Positions 1 through 8,329 are shown, counted from the stretch's first letter. The stretch is DNA of 64,000 bases from DLAJ01 sp964655525 (GCA_964655525.1 CAZZNE010000003.1:124001-188000), one strand, 5' to 3'. The notes: generated by a model from the letters alone, not told the origin. Numbers and translations are program-made.

Positions 1-266
1 CGTTCATCATTGCAGCCATGAACCGGCTTCGCCGCTCGGCAGAGAAAAAAGGAAAGCGGATCGCGCCCGCTTCGGACTGCATGAACTGTCTGGGAAAAGA
101 TTGCGCGGGCTGTGCGGCAAATAAGGATCAGAATACTGCCAAAGAGAGCGATACAGAGCAGGACAGTACAGATGAGGACGTCAAAGAAGAAAACGCTGCG
201 GAAAATGAGCGTCCGGACAGCGCAGACGGTGACTCCGGGAAGGGGAAGGAGGAGAGTGACACATGA
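1..266 (+). CDS. rnfE: Electron transport complex subunit RnfE (C-terminal end only)
   Basis: The window opens inside this gene; the reading frame runs from base 3 to the TGA at 264-266. What remains is the end of a last membrane helix (FIIAAMNRL), a basic stretch and a hydrophilic tail rich in Asp, Glu, Ser and Lys. The tail carries four cysteines spaced C-x2-C-x4-C-x2-C (CMNCLGKDCAGC), which could bind a metal. RnfE is an inner-membrane subunit of the Na+/H+-translocating ferredoxin:NAD+ oxidoreductase. Identity rests on the tail plus position: the stop overlaps the rnfA start by 4 bases (ATGA), matching the usual order rnfC-D-G-E-A-B. The acidic tail is long for the family. Confidence 0.8.
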   Translation, partial: FIIAAMNRLRRSAEKKGKRIAPASDCMNCLGKDCAGCAANKDQNTAKESDTEQDSTDEDVKEENAAENERPDSADGDSGKGKEESDT

Positions 267-838
267 AAACATTACTGATCATTGCAATTGCGTCCGCACT
301 AGTCAATAACGTGGTATTAAGTCAGTTTTTGGGTCTTTGTCCATTTTTAGGCGTATCCAAAAAAGTAAAGACTGCGGCGGGCATGGGCGCAGCAGTTATC
401 TTTGTCATCACGCTTGCCTCCGCGGTTGCGGCTGTCATTTACCAATTTGTATTGGAACCGAACGGGCTTGCATATTTAGAGACGATCGTGTTCATTCTGG
501 TGATTGCTGCGCTTGTGCAGTTTGTGGAAATGTTTTTGAAAAAATTCCTCAAATCACTGTATCAGTCGCTTGGCGTTTACCTGCCGCTGATCACGACAAA
601 CTGCGCGGTGCTCGGTGTTGCATTGACGAACGTGCAGAAGTCCTACGATGTTCTGACCAGCATAGTCAACGGATTTGCGACAGCAGCCGGATTTACGATC
701 GCGATCGTGATCCTTGCGGGAATCCGTGAGAAAACAGAGCACAACGACGTACCGGAATCGTTCCGAGGCATGCCGATCACAATGATCACAGCCGGTCTGA
801 TGGCGATCGCATTCTGCGGCTTTTCGGGCTTGTTATAG
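263..838 (+). CDS. rnfA: Electron transport complex subunit RnfA
   Basis: A 191-residue integral membrane protein with about six helices, the full usual length for RnfA. The N-terminal part VNNVVLSQFLGLCPFLGVS is characteristic of the RnfA/NqrE family, including the conserved cysteine proposed to share an Fe-S cluster with the sister subunit RnfE. The complex couples ferredoxin oxidation and NAD+ reduction to ion pumping across the cytoplasmic membrane. The start is translationally coupled to rnfE through an ATGA overlap, with GGGGAAGGAGGAG upstream. It is followed by a 112-base gap containing hairpins before rnfB. Confidence 0.96.
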   Translation: MKTLLIIAIASALVNNVVLSQFLGLCPFLGVSKKVKTAAGMGAAVIFVITLASAVAAVIYQFVLEPNGLAYLETIVFILVIAALVQFVEMFLKKFLKSLYQSLGVYLPLITTNCAVLGVALTNVQKSYDVLTSIVNGFATAAGFTIAIVILAGIREKTEHNDVPESFRGMPITMITAGLMAIAFCGFSGLL

Positions 839-938
839 ATTGCAAAATCAATGATTTTTCAAAAGCGAACAAGTTCGCTTTGCAAATATTGTGCTGATGC
901 CCAAATTTGCGGGCTATTGGCAGCATGGAGGATTAAAA
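836..938 (+). repeat. Hairpin plus TTGGCAGCATGGAG motif between rnfA and rnfB (copy 1)
   Basis: The rnfA-rnfB gap starts at the rnfA stop with an A/T-rich hairpin (AAAATC...GATTTT, about 844-859), then a perfect 9-bp stem AAAGCGAAC/GTTCGCTTT (862-881), and ends with TTGGCAGCATGGAGGATTA at 917-935. The same layout, with the terminal motif differing by one base, lies between the SufBD-like gene and the GH5 gene at 5699-5748. The motif contains a GGAG that could act as a ribosome site. The function is unknown. Confidence 0.6.
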
Positions 939-950
939 TGGAGGAAGAAT

Positions 951-1745
951 ATGGATGCGATTATAACAGCGACCGTCCTTGTGGGCGGAATCGGATTGTT
1001 CATCGGTTTGTTTCTCGGCATCGCAGGTATTCGGTTTAAGGTCGAGACGGATGAAAAAGAAGAAGCGGTCTTGGCGGCGCTTCCGGGAAATAACTGCGGC
1101 GGCTGCGGCTTTCCGGGCTGTTCGGGTTTGGCTGCGGCGATCGCCAAGGGAGAAGCGGAGGTCAATACCTGTCCGGTAGGCGGCGAGGCGGTCGGCAAAA
1201 AGATTGCTGAGATCATGGGCGTAGAAGCAGGTGAGAGTGTACGAATGGCGGCCTATGTCAAGTGCGCAGGAACATGTGAAAAAACAGCAGTTGATTATGA
1301 GTATCACGGCGTTGAAGATTGCACGATGCTTACTTTTATGCCGAACGGCGGACCGAAGTCCTGTAATTACGGCTGCCTCGGCTATGGTTCCTGTGTGAAA
1401 GCATGTCCGTTTGACGCCATTCATTTAGAAAACGGCGTAGCGGTCGTGGACAAAGAGAAATGTAAGGCATGCGGGAAATGTGTTGCGGCGTGCCCGAAAA
1501 AGCTGATTGAACTGATTCCGTATGATTCGTCCTATATGGTGTCATGCAGTTCCAGAGACAAAGGTCCTTTGACAATGAAAGTATGTCAGGCGGGCTGTAT
1601 CGGCTGCGGACTCTGTGCGAGAAACTGCCCGTCGGGTGCGATCACATTGGAAAACAACATTGCGCATATCGATCAGTCGAAATGTACGGGCTGCGGGATG
1701 TGTAAAGAAAAATGCCCGAAAAAGATCATTCAGGAGCTTCGCTGA
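951..1745 (+). CDS. rnfB: Electron transport complex subunit RnfB (multi-cluster ferredoxin)
   Basis: A 264-residue subunit that accepts electrons from ferredoxin for the Rnf complex. One N-terminal membrane helix (about residues 4-24) is followed by the family's Fe-S domain motif CGGCGFPGC. Further cysteine clusters come next: CGYGSC-type and CVKACP, CKACGKCVAACP, CIGCGLCARNCP and CTGCGMCKEKCP, enough for several [4Fe-4S] clusters. ATG 951 is chosen because AAAATGGAGGAAGAAT gives it a Shine-Dalgarno and the protein then starts directly at the membrane anchor. An upstream in-frame ATG at 891 would add a non-conserved leader. It is the last gene of the rnf operon and converges on apbE, with 5 bases between. 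Confidence 0.95.
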   Translation: MDAIITATVLVGGIGLFIGLFLGIAGIRFKVETDEKEEAVLAALPGNNCGGCGFPGCSGLAAAIAKGEAEVNTCPVGGEAVGKKIAEIMGVEAGESVRMAAYVKCAGTCEKTAVDYEYHGVEDCTMLTFMPNGGPKSCNYGCLGYGSCVKACPFDAIHLENGVAVVDKEKCKACGKCVAACPKKLIELIPYDSSYMVSCSSRDKGPLTMKVCQAGCIGCGLCARNCPSGAITLENNIAHIDQSKCTGCGMCKEKCPKKIIQELR

Positions 1746-1750
1746 TTTCA

Positions 1751-2788
1751 TCAGTGATTCTCCTGAAGTCCGCTGGAATAGTGCAGTTCATAATCCTCCG
1801 TGATAAAGAGCGCTTCCGTATGGTCAAGGGATTCAATGAGCGCCATGCCGTCGGTCAGTCCGAGAACAAAACAGGCGGTACTGAGCGCATCAGCGTCCGT
1901 GGAAGAATCCGTGACAATGGTGACGGACAGCAGGCCGTTTTCTACAGGGTATCCCGTTTGGGGATGGAGGATATGATGATACCGCACGCCGTTTAGCTCG
2001 ATAAAGCGTTCGTAAACGCCGGATGTGACGACGCTTTGATCGCGGACGGAAAGGGTGGTTATCACATCCTGAGCGCCGCCGAATGGGTATTTGACCGCGA
2101 CACGGTAAGGAGAATGATCCGGCTTTTCGCCGATGCAGAGAACATTGCCGCCGAGATTGATGATGGCGCCTGTCACATTTTGGGAGATCAGATAATCCCG
2201 GATGCGGTCGGCAATGTAGCCTTTGGCGATAAAGCCTAAGTCAATTGCGGCATGGGAATCCGTCAGCATGACCGTGCCTGCCTGCTCGTCTATGACGATG
2301 GAATGATGATCGACATGGCTGTGAGCCTCGGCGAGTGCGTCCGCATCAGGTGGGAGCGACGGGGCAGAAGGAGGAGCGGATGTCTCCGTATCTTCGAAGC
2401 CCCACAGCAAAAGAAGCGGCGTGATGGTCGGGTCAACAAGCCCATCGGTCAATTCTGCGTAGGAACAGGCTGTCTGCAGTAAGGAAATCGTTTCGGGATG
2501 GACAACGACAGGCGTGCCAGCCTCTTCGTTGATTCTGGCAATATCGCTGTCTTTTATTGTGCGGCTGAACATTGCTTCATAGCGTGCGCACAGCGCAAAA
2601 ACCTCTTCGAACAGCGGCGAGAGCCTTTCGCTTTCGCCATATAAGGTGATGGTGATCACGGTATCAAAGTAAAACCCGCTTTTGACGACGGGTTCTTTTT
2701 TTTGTCCGCAGGATGACAGGCACAGTGCAACAGAAAAAAGCAACGGAATAAGGAATAATAAAATCCATTCTCTGATAGATTGTCTCAT
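1751..2788 (-). CDS. apbE: FAD:protein FMN transferase, lipoprotein (ApbE family)
   Basis: A 345-residue ApbE-family enzyme that attaches FMN to threonines of RnfG and RnfD (known role of the family). The N-terminus is a lipoprotein signal, a hydrophobic stretch ending in lipobox LSSC at about residues 22-25, so it acts on the outer face of the membrane. Family motifs seen are AAIDLGFIAKGYIAD, INLGGN, VTSGVYERF and HHILHPQTGYPV, followed by a C-terminal DADALSTACFVLG. Start ATG 2788 has GAGG 7 bases upstream; a longer frame to 2902 lacks support. The gene is convergent with rnfB, so it is transcribed separately from the complex it probably matures. Confidence 0.94.
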   Translation of the reverse strand: MRQSIREWILLFLIPLLFSVALCLSSCGQKKEPVVKSGFYFDTVITITLYGESERLSPLFEEVFALCARYEAMFSRTIKDSDIARINEEAGTPVVVHPETISLLQTACSYAELTDGLVDPTITPLLLLWGFEDTETSAPPSAPSLPPDADALAEAHSHVDHHSIVIDEQAGTVMLTDSHAAIDLGFIAKGYIADRIRDYLISQNVTGAIINLGGNVLCIGEKPDHSPYRVAVKYPFGGAQDVITTLSVRDQSVVTSGVYERFIELNGVRYHHILHPQTGYPVENGLLSVTIVTDSSTDADALSTACFVLGLTDGMALIESLDHTEALFITEDYELHYSSGLQENH

Positions 2789-2808
2789 ACGAAAACCTCT
2801 GTTATAAT
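2780..2808 (+). promoter_or_regulatory. Predicted sigma-A promoter for the GH25-like gene
   Basis: TTGTCT at 2780-2785, a 17-bp spacer, and TATAAT at 2803-2808. It lies 52 bases before the TTG start at 2860 and overlaps the first codons of the divergent apbE. Confidence 0.7.
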
Positions 2809-2859
2809 AGACATAGCAGGTATCATTATCATCATAGCAGAAGAAGGAGAAAAGTACAA

Positions 2860-3945
2860 TTGCGAGACTTTGACGATCGAAACAATCAGACTTCGCTTGC
2901 ACGTATGGCGATGTTTATGGGCTTGGTTATGGCAGCCATACTTGTGACGGTGCTTGTCATAAATAAAAAAGATACAACGCGCGCGCGGGGGACATGGGCG
3001 CAGCAGCCGAATAAAATTGTGGATTCGGGAGAGGATACGAATGCGCCGCTCGCGCCGGAGCAGCCGGAGGGCGGCGTGACATTAAGCGGGGATACCCGCA
3101 CATCCGACCAGCTCGATATATGGGATGAGGATTATGTTGAGATCTTAAGGGTGACACCGAGCGCGGCACCCGCGCCGCAGCGTGACGCGACGTCGGACGG
3201 GTATCATACGAAGATCACGTATGCGGACGGGACGCAGGAGTGGGTACTCATCAGTTCGCTCATCAAAAAAAATACTTACGATCTGTCGGGCTTTTCCTAT
3301 CAGCGCCCGATCATGAGCTATTACGAGGATGATCATAAAATATCCTATGCGGGCGCGACGGTCAGTGCCGATCAGAATTATGTCGATTATATCAAACTGA
3401 AACGGGCAGGCATTGAGTTTGTGATGCTGCGCATGGGACTGCGCGACGTGGAGAGCGGTGAGCTTCAGGTGGACGAAACCTTTGGGCAGAACATGAAAGA
3501 TGCGTCCGATGCGGGGCTCGATGTCGGAATATGGTTTTTCAGTGAGGCGACGACCGAGGAAGAAGTCATAGAGGAAGCGCAGATGGTAATCGAAGCGGTA
3601 AAGGAGCATCCGGTCTCTTATCCGATCGCGTTTGTGCCGGGCATGGATGCGGAGCGTTCAGCGAGACTGACAAAAACGGAGCGCACCGAGCTGGCTTTAG
3701 CGTTCTGCAGAACAATTGCCGAAGCAGGTTATCTTCCGATGATCGGCGCCAATAAAGAAAATCTGATCCTGGACTTTGATTTAACGAAGCTTTCCGAGGT
3801 GGCGATATGGCTGCGCGAGAGCGGTGATCTGCCTGACTATCCGTACAGCTATACGATGTGGAGCTATTCGCGGCGGGAGGAAATCGAAGGGATCGCGGGG
3901 GATGCCGAGCTTTGTATCAGCTTTCAGGATTACGGCACAAATTGA
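2860..3945 (+). CDS. Membrane-anchored degenerate GH25 (lysozyme-like) protein
   Basis: 361 residues: short cytosolic start, one membrane helix (about 16-34), a Pro/Glu/Ala-rich linker, and from about residue 150 a fold resembling GH25 lysozymes. Similar family landmarks are AGIEFVMLRMGLRD, DVGIWFFSEATTEEE, the LTKTERTELALAFC stretch, AGYLPMIGANKENL and a C-terminal YTMWSYS. The usual catalytic features are altered: the GH25 opening D-x-S-x-Y-Q-G is TVSADQN here, and the YP-x-x-F-D-x-E catalytic strand reads YPIAFVPGMD. I infer a non-catalytic or altered wall-binding protein. The start is TTG at 2860 with AAGGAGA 9 bases upstream; no ATG fits. Confidence 0.72.
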   Translation: MRDFDDRNNQTSLARMAMFMGLVMAAILVTVLVINKKDTTRARGTWAQQPNKIVDSGEDTNAPLAPEQPEGGVTLSGDTRTSDQLDIWDEDYVEILRVTPSAAPAPQRDATSDGYHTKITYADGTQEWVLISSLIKKNTYDLSGFSYQRPIMSYYEDDHKISYAGATVSADQNYVDYIKLKRAGIEFVMLRMGLRDVESGELQVDETFGQNMKDASDAGLDVGIWFFSEATTEEEVIEEAQMVIEAVKEHPVSYPIAFVPGMDAERSARLTKTERTELALAFCRTIAEAGYLPMIGANKENLILDFDLTKLSEVAIWLRESGDLPDYPYSYTMWSYSRREEIEGIAGDAELCISFQDYGTN

Positions 3946-3991
3946 AGCGGTAATTCATATAGGGAAACGATGTTGGAAGGAGTACACATAA

Positions 3992-4750
3992 ATGCTGGAA
4001 TTAAGAAATGTCTCCTATGAGGTGGAAGGTGATAAGGGGGACAACAAAGAAATATTGAGCCATATCAATTTTGTGTTTGATAAGCGGTTTACCGCGATCA
4101 CGGGACCAAACGGCGGCGGAAAATCCACGCTGGCAAAACTGATCGCGGGTATCATTACGCCGACAGAGGGAACGATTCTTTTCAACGGAGAGGATATTAC
4201 GGGGACGTCGATCACGGATAGGGCGAAGGCGGGCATCAGCTATGCGTTCCAGCAGCCGGTACGGTTTAAGGGGATCACGGTCAAGGATCTGATCACGCTT
4301 GCCGCAGGAAAAAAGCTCTCGACAGCGGAGGCATGCGGGTTTTTGTCCGAGGTCGGATTATGCGCGCGCGATTATATTTCCCGCGAGGTCAACGCCTCTC
4401 TTTCCGGCGGTGAGTGCAAGAGAATTGAGATTGCGATGATCATGGCGCGCCAGACGGAGCTTTCCGTGTTTGATGAGCCGGAGGCGGGCATCGATCTTTG
4501 GAGTTTTCAGAATCTCATTCAGGTATTTGAACGGATGTATGAAAAGATAAACGGAAATATCATTATTATTTCCCATCAGGAGCGGATCTTAAATATCGCG
4601 GACGAGATTGTCGTGATCGCGGGCGGGCAGGTGATGCAGAGCGGTAGACGGGAAGAAATTCTGCCGAAACTCTTAAATACGCCGAACGCGGCAACAAACT
4701 GTCAGGTATTGGAACAAAAAGAGGCGGGCAGGGAACGGAAATCGGAGTGA
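3992..4750 (+). CDS. sufC: SufC-like Fe-S cluster assembly ATPase
   Basis: A 252-residue cytosolic ABC ATPase of the SufC type. Walker A GPNGGGKST is at about residues 38-46, signature LSGGECKRIEIA near 135, and Walker B LSVFDEPEAGIDLW near 155. The GECKR-x-E signature and the EPEAGID sequence fit SufC better than transporter ATPases. SufC drives the SufBC scaffold that builds [Fe-S] clusters. A GGAAGGAG precedes ATG 3992. The next gene, a SufBD homologue, begins at the stop codon, so the two are translated together. No cysteine desulfurase (SufS) or SufU lies nearby, so sulfur must come from elsewhere. Confidence 0.9.
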   Translation: MLELRNVSYEVEGDKGDNKEILSHINFVFDKRFTAITGPNGGGKSTLAKLIAGIITPTEGTILFNGEDITGTSITDRAKAGISYAFQQPVRFKGITVKDLITLAAGKKLSTAEACGFLSEVGLCARDYISREVNASLSGGECKRIEIAMIMARQTELSVFDEPEAGIDLWSFQNLIQVFERMYEKINGNIIIISHQERILNIADEIVVIAGGQVMQSGRREEILPKLLNTPNAATNCQVLEQKEAGRERKSE

Positions 4751-4776
4751 TGTCACGGGAAGGAGTGAAACGGGTC

Positions 4777-5694
4777 ATGGACGAGATACAGAAGACGCTG
4801 TTAGCGCAGGTCGCGGATCTGCATGAGGTGCCGGCGGGCGCCTATAATATCCGGGCAAACGGTTCCCTTGCCGGACGTAACACAACGGCAAATATTGATA
4901 TTGTCACAAAGGGAGACCAGCCCGGTATTGACATCATCATTAAGCCGGGTACAAAAAATGAGAGTGTGCATATTCCGGTGCTGTTAAGCGAGAGCGGCAT
5001 CAAGGAAACCGTATATAATGATTTTTACATCGGAGAGGATTGTGATATTACGATCGTGGCGGGATGCGGTATTCATAACGGAGGAAAAGAGGCTTCGGAG
5101 CACAGCGGTATCCATCGTTTTTTTGTCGGCAGGAACGCGCGGGTGCGCTATGTGGAAAAGCATTACGGGCAGGGTGACGGAACCGGCGGACGTATCATGA
5201 ATCCGACGACCGAGATCACGCTGGAGGAAGGCGCGCATATGGAGCTGGAGATGGTGCAGATCAAGGGCATCGATTCCACACAGCGCAAAACTGCGGCTTC
5301 TCTGGCGCAGGAGGCGTCCCTTGTCGTGAGAGAAAAGCTGATGACACATGGAACGCAATATGCAAGAAGTGATTTTGCAGTGGAGTTAAACGGCGACGGT
5401 TCGACGGCGGATGTGGTGTCTCGTTCTGTGGCAAAGGAGCAGTCAAAGCAGGAGTTTCATGCAAATATTGTCGGAAATGCGTCCTGCTCAGGGCATACGG
5501 AGTGCGATGCGATCATTATGGATGCGGCATCGGTAACGGCGCTTCCCGCACTGACGGCAAATCATGTGGATGCTGCGCTCATTCATGAGGCGGCGATCGG
5601 TAAGATCGCAGGAGAGCAGCTCATCAAGCTGATGACACTCGGCTTGACGCAGGAGGAAGCGGAGGAGCAGATCATCAGCGGATTTTTGAAATAG
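4777..5694 (+). CDS. SufB/SufD-family Fe-S cluster scaffold protein
   Basis: A 305-residue SufBD beta-helix protein, shorter than typical SufB (about 460) or SufD (about 420). The C-terminal core motifs are clear: GHTECDAIIMDAASVTALP, then HVDAALIHEAAIGKIAGEQ and the final LMTLGLTQEEAEEQIISGFL. It should pair with the preceding SufC-like ATPase as a minimal SufBC scaffold. Start choice: ATG 4777 has AAGGAG 11 bases upstream and gives a start MDEIQKTLL. A GTG at 4747 or ATG at 4750, overlapping the sufC stop, would add 9-10 residues. Whether it acts as SufB or SufD cannot be told from sequence alone. Confidence 0.88.
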   Translation: MDEIQKTLLAQVADLHEVPAGAYNIRANGSLAGRNTTANIDIVTKGDQPGIDIIIKPGTKNESVHIPVLLSESGIKETVYNDFYIGEDCDITIVAGCGIHNGGKEASEHSGIHRFFVGRNARVRYVEKHYGQGDGTGGRIMNPTTEITLEEGAHMELEMVQIKGIDSTQRKTAASLAQEASLVVREKLMTHGTQYARSDFAVELNGDGSTADVVSRSVAKEQSKQEFHANIVGNASCSGHTECDAIIMDAASVTALPALTANHVDAALIHEAAIGKIAGEQLIKLMTLGLTQEEAEEQIISGFLK

Positions 5695-5698
5695 GGCA

Positions 5699-5748
5699 AT
5701 AGATTGAAAAATCAAAGATTTTTCAATTGTTGGCAGCATGGAGAATTA
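5699..5748 (+). repeat. Hairpin plus TTGGCAGCATGGAG motif upstream of GH5 (copy 2)
   Basis: Just after the SufBD-like stop: a perfect 11-bp inverted repeat ATTGAAAAATC/GATTTTTCAAT (5703-5713 and 5717-5727, 3-base loop), then GTTGGCAGCATGGAGAATTA (5729-5748). It matches the element at 836-938 upstream of rnfB in both hairpin sequence and terminal motif. No T-tract follows the stem, so it is not a standard terminator. Confidence 0.6.
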
Positions 5749-5763
5749 GGTCGGGGGATCAGG

Positions 5764-7617
5764 ATGAAAAAGAGAACGGTTTCCAAAACAATCTGTGGCA
5801 GGCTGTTATGGATTTTTGTGATGCTTCTTTTTTTGTCTGCGTGTGGAAAAAAAGAACAGACCACCGCGGCCGGAAATGCTGCGCAGGACGCGCAGAATGA
5901 TGCAGGGAGAACCGAAGACGGACAAAGCGGACAAGATTCGGAGCGTGGGAATCCGCAGGATGAAGACAGTCCGGGAACAGAAGACACACGTAACGGGCAG
6001 AATGCGGAGTTACAGAGCGCACAGGACGGGCAGGAATGGGAAACGGGAACCGTGCGGAACGGACAATTTCCGGAGGACGGGCAAAACCGGGAGGCGGGAG
6101 ATACACCAAGCGGAGGCAGCCGGGAAACAGAAAATGCGCAGAGCGGACAAAACGATGAGACAGCGCAGGGGAGTGATATGGCAGCCGCGCCGCAGCCGCA
6201 GGCGGCGGGAACAACACCGTACGGCGCGCACGGGGCGCTTTCGGTAAACGGCACGCAGCTTGTGGATACATATGGAGCGTCATATCAGCTGCGCGGCGTC
6301 AGCACGCACGGGCTTTCCTGGTTCCCGCAGTATGCGAATCAGGCGGCGTTTCGTACCATGCGTGATGAGTGGGGCGTCAATGTGGTGCGTCTTGCCATGT
6401 ATACGGCGGAATACGGGGGCTACTGCGTAGGCGATGAGAATAACCGGAACAATTTAAAGCAGCTGGTCTATGACAGTGTGGATGCGGCGACGGAGCTTGG
6501 CCTGTATGTGATCGTGGACTGGCATGTGTTAAATGACCGGGATCCGAATACCTATATCGATCAGGCAATTGCTTTTTTCAGGGAAACCTCAGAGCGGTAC
6601 GCGTCATATGGCAATGTGATCTATGAGATTTGCAACGAGCCGAACGGCGGTGTGTCGTGGCAGAGGATTAAAACCTATGCGGAGCAGGTCATTCCGGTCA
6701 TCCGGCAGCAGGATGAGGACGCCATTATCATTGTCGGAACGCCGACATGGTCGCAGGATGTCGATCAGGCGGCGGCGAATCCCATCGCGGGTTACGAGAA
6801 CATCATGTATACGCTGCATTTTTATGCCGATACGCACAGGGACAGCCTGCGCCAGAAAATGGTGAACGCCATTGCAGCGGGACTGCCGGTATTTGTGTCT
6901 GAATTCGGTATCTGCGATGCGTCGGGAAACGGTGCGATCAATGCTGCGGAGGCGGACAAATGGGTCAGCACAATGGATGAAAACGGCGTCAGCTATTGTA
7001 TTTGGAATCTGTCAAATAAATCGGAAACTTCGGCGCTTCTCCGCTCATCCACGACAGCGACAAGCGGATGGACTTATGACGAGCTGAGCGAGAGCGGAAA
7101 ATGGTTTGTGGACATGATGGGCGCAGACCATGCGATCATTGGGAGCAGCGGCGGAAATGCGGCTTCACAAAATGGCGCGACCGGAAATAGTAACGGTGGG
7201 AATGGGACGCCATCAAATGGCGGAAGCGGAACGATATCCGGCACCGATAACGGAAGCAGCGCAAACAGCAGCGGTTCCGCGCAGGGTGTGACAAGTGATG
7301 CGTCGGGTTCCCTGCAGGCATCCGTATCGCTGTCAAATTCATGGGAAACAGATGGAAAGCATTATGATCAGTATACGCTGGAATTGACGAATACCTCGGG
7401 TGCGAAAGTGAATGGATGGACATGCGAGATTTCGTTTGACCATGATATGAGTGTCAGCCAGTCTTGGTGTGGCAGCTTTTCGGCAAATGGAAGCAGTCTG
7501 ACGATCACGCCCGAATCCTATAATGCTGCGATCGAGGCGGGAGCGGCGCAGGGAAATATTGGTTTTATCCTAGAGTCAGATGCCGCCTTAACGGTTACGG
7601 GGGTTTCATGTTGGTAA
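5764..7617 (+). CDS. Lipoprotein GH5 endoglucanase with CBM2-like domain
   Basis: 617 residues. A lipoprotein signal (lipobox LSAC near residue 23) is followed by a low-complexity linker of about 130 residues rich in Gly, Gln, Glu, Asp and Asn, with NGQ/SGQ/DGQ repeats. The GH5 catalytic domain (about 165-450) shows GVSTHGLSWFPQY, acid/base E292 in EICNEPNGG and nucleophile E380 in VFVSEFG. A second Gly/Ser/Asn linker leads to a CBM2-like cellulose-binding domain (about 514-617, with NGWTCEISFDHD and a Trp/Cys-rich pattern). It should cut beta-1,4-glucans at the cell surface. Start ATG 5764 places the signal peptide correctly. The 3' end overlaps the next gene by 10 bases. Confidence 0.92.
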   Translation: MKKRTVSKTICGRLLWIFVMLLFLSACGKKEQTTAAGNAAQDAQNDAGRTEDGQSGQDSERGNPQDEDSPGTEDTRNGQNAELQSAQDGQEWETGTVRNGQFPEDGQNREAGDTPSGGSRETENAQSGQNDETAQGSDMAAAPQPQAAGTTPYGAHGALSVNGTQLVDTYGASYQLRGVSTHGLSWFPQYANQAAFRTMRDEWGVNVVRLAMYTAEYGGYCVGDENNRNNLKQLVYDSVDAATELGLYVIVDWHVLNDRDPNTYIDQAIAFFRETSERYASYGNVIYEICNEPNGGVSWQRIKTYAEQVIPVIRQQDEDAIIIVGTPTWSQDVDQAAANPIAGYENIMYTLHFYADTHRDSLRQKMVNAIAAGLPVFVSEFGICDASGNGAINAAEADKWVSTMDENGVSYCIWNLSNKSETSALLRSSTTATSGWTYDELSESGKWFVDMMGADHAIIGSSGGNAASQNGATGNSNGGNGTPSNGGSGTISGTDNGSSANSSGSAQGVTSDASGSLQASVSLSNSWETDGKHYDQYTLELTNTSGAKVNGWTCEISFDHDMSVSQSWCGSFSANGSSLTITPESYNAAIEAGAAQGNIGFILESDAALTVTGVSCW

Positions 7618-8108
7618 CAAATTTTTCTGATCAATATCATATCCGGCGGCTTACGGAGGAGGATGTGGAGATCATTTTTTCGCTCTGTAAGCAGAACCGT
7701 TTGTATTATGAATACTGCCCGCCGTTTGTGACAAAGGACAGTATACGCAGAGATATGCAGGCTCTGCCGCCCAAAAAGAACATGGAGGATAAGCATTATA
7801 TCGGCTGGTTTGACGGAGACAGATTGATCGCGGTAATGGATTTGATCGACGGTTATCCTGATGCACGGACAGCATTTATCGGCTTCTTTATGACGGATGT
7901 ATCCGTACAGCGAAAAGGTGTCGGAGGCACAATCATCAGTGAGCTTTGCGAATACCTTCGCGTACAGCGGTATAAAGCGGTAAGACTCGGCTGGGTAAAG
8001 GGCAATCCGCAAAGTGAAGCATTCTGGCATAAAAATCAATTTGTGGAAACGGGTGTCACTTGTGATACAGACGGATACACCGTCATCGTTGCCCAGCGGA
8101 GGCTGTAG
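7608..8108 (+). CDS. GNAT-family N-acetyltransferase
   Basis: A 166-residue cytosolic protein with the GNAT fold: an N-terminal IRRLTEEDVEIIFSLC, a central beta strand TAFIGFFMTDVSVQRKGVGGTIIS holding the acetyl-CoA pyrophosphate loop (Q-R-K-G-V-G-G), and the late motif WVKGNPQSEAFWHKNQFVETG. The substrate is unknown. The start lies inside the end of the GH5 gene (7608 against stop 7617) with GGGGGT upstream, so expression is probably coupled, although a link to cellulose use is not obvious. A strong terminator follows. Confidence 0.88.
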   Translation: MLVTNFSDQYHIRRLTEEDVEIIFSLCKQNRLYYEYCPPFVTKDSIRRDMQALPPKKNMEDKHYIGWFDGDRLIAVMDLIDGYPDARTAFIGFFMTDVSVQRKGVGGTIISELCEYLRVQRYKAVRLGWVKGNPQSEAFWHKNQFVETGVTCDTDGYTVIVAQRRL

Positions 8109-8136
8109 AAGCATAAAATCAGATTGTAGCGTATCG

Positions 8137-8176
8137 AGAGGGGAAAAGGCATAAACGCCTTGCCCCTCTTTTTTTA
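8137..8176 (+). terminator. Rho-independent terminator after the GNAT gene
   Basis: The stem AGAGGGG...CCCCTCT (8137-8143 with 8163-8169) extends inward through AAGGC/GCCTT and is followed by a run of seven T. Confidence 0.9.
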
Positions 8177-8271
8177 TTAGAGATTTTATTTCTCGTGATA
8201 GAGAAGAAATTGCGCAATACCTTGTAACACATTCTATATTGAAATTTAATTTGATAAATATAAAAATAGAA

Positions 8272-8300
8272 TTGAAATTTTGATAATACTATAGTATAAT
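8272..8300 (+). promoter_or_regulatory. Predicted sigma-A promoter before the M29 relic
   Basis: TTGAAA at 8272-8277, a 17-bp spacer and TATAAT at 8295-8300, in a very A/T-rich stretch. It probably still drives the two downstream genes. Confidence 0.75.
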
Positions 8301-8329
8301 CAAAAAATGGAATGGAGGTTTGAAATACT

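Noticed and set aside
1996..2482. Short plus-strand frames opposite apbE
   Set aside because: apbE motifs are continuous on the minus strand.
5712..6283. Long open frames antisense to the GH5 linker
   Set aside because: They arise from the low-complexity G/C-rich linker; no ribosome site, no family pattern.
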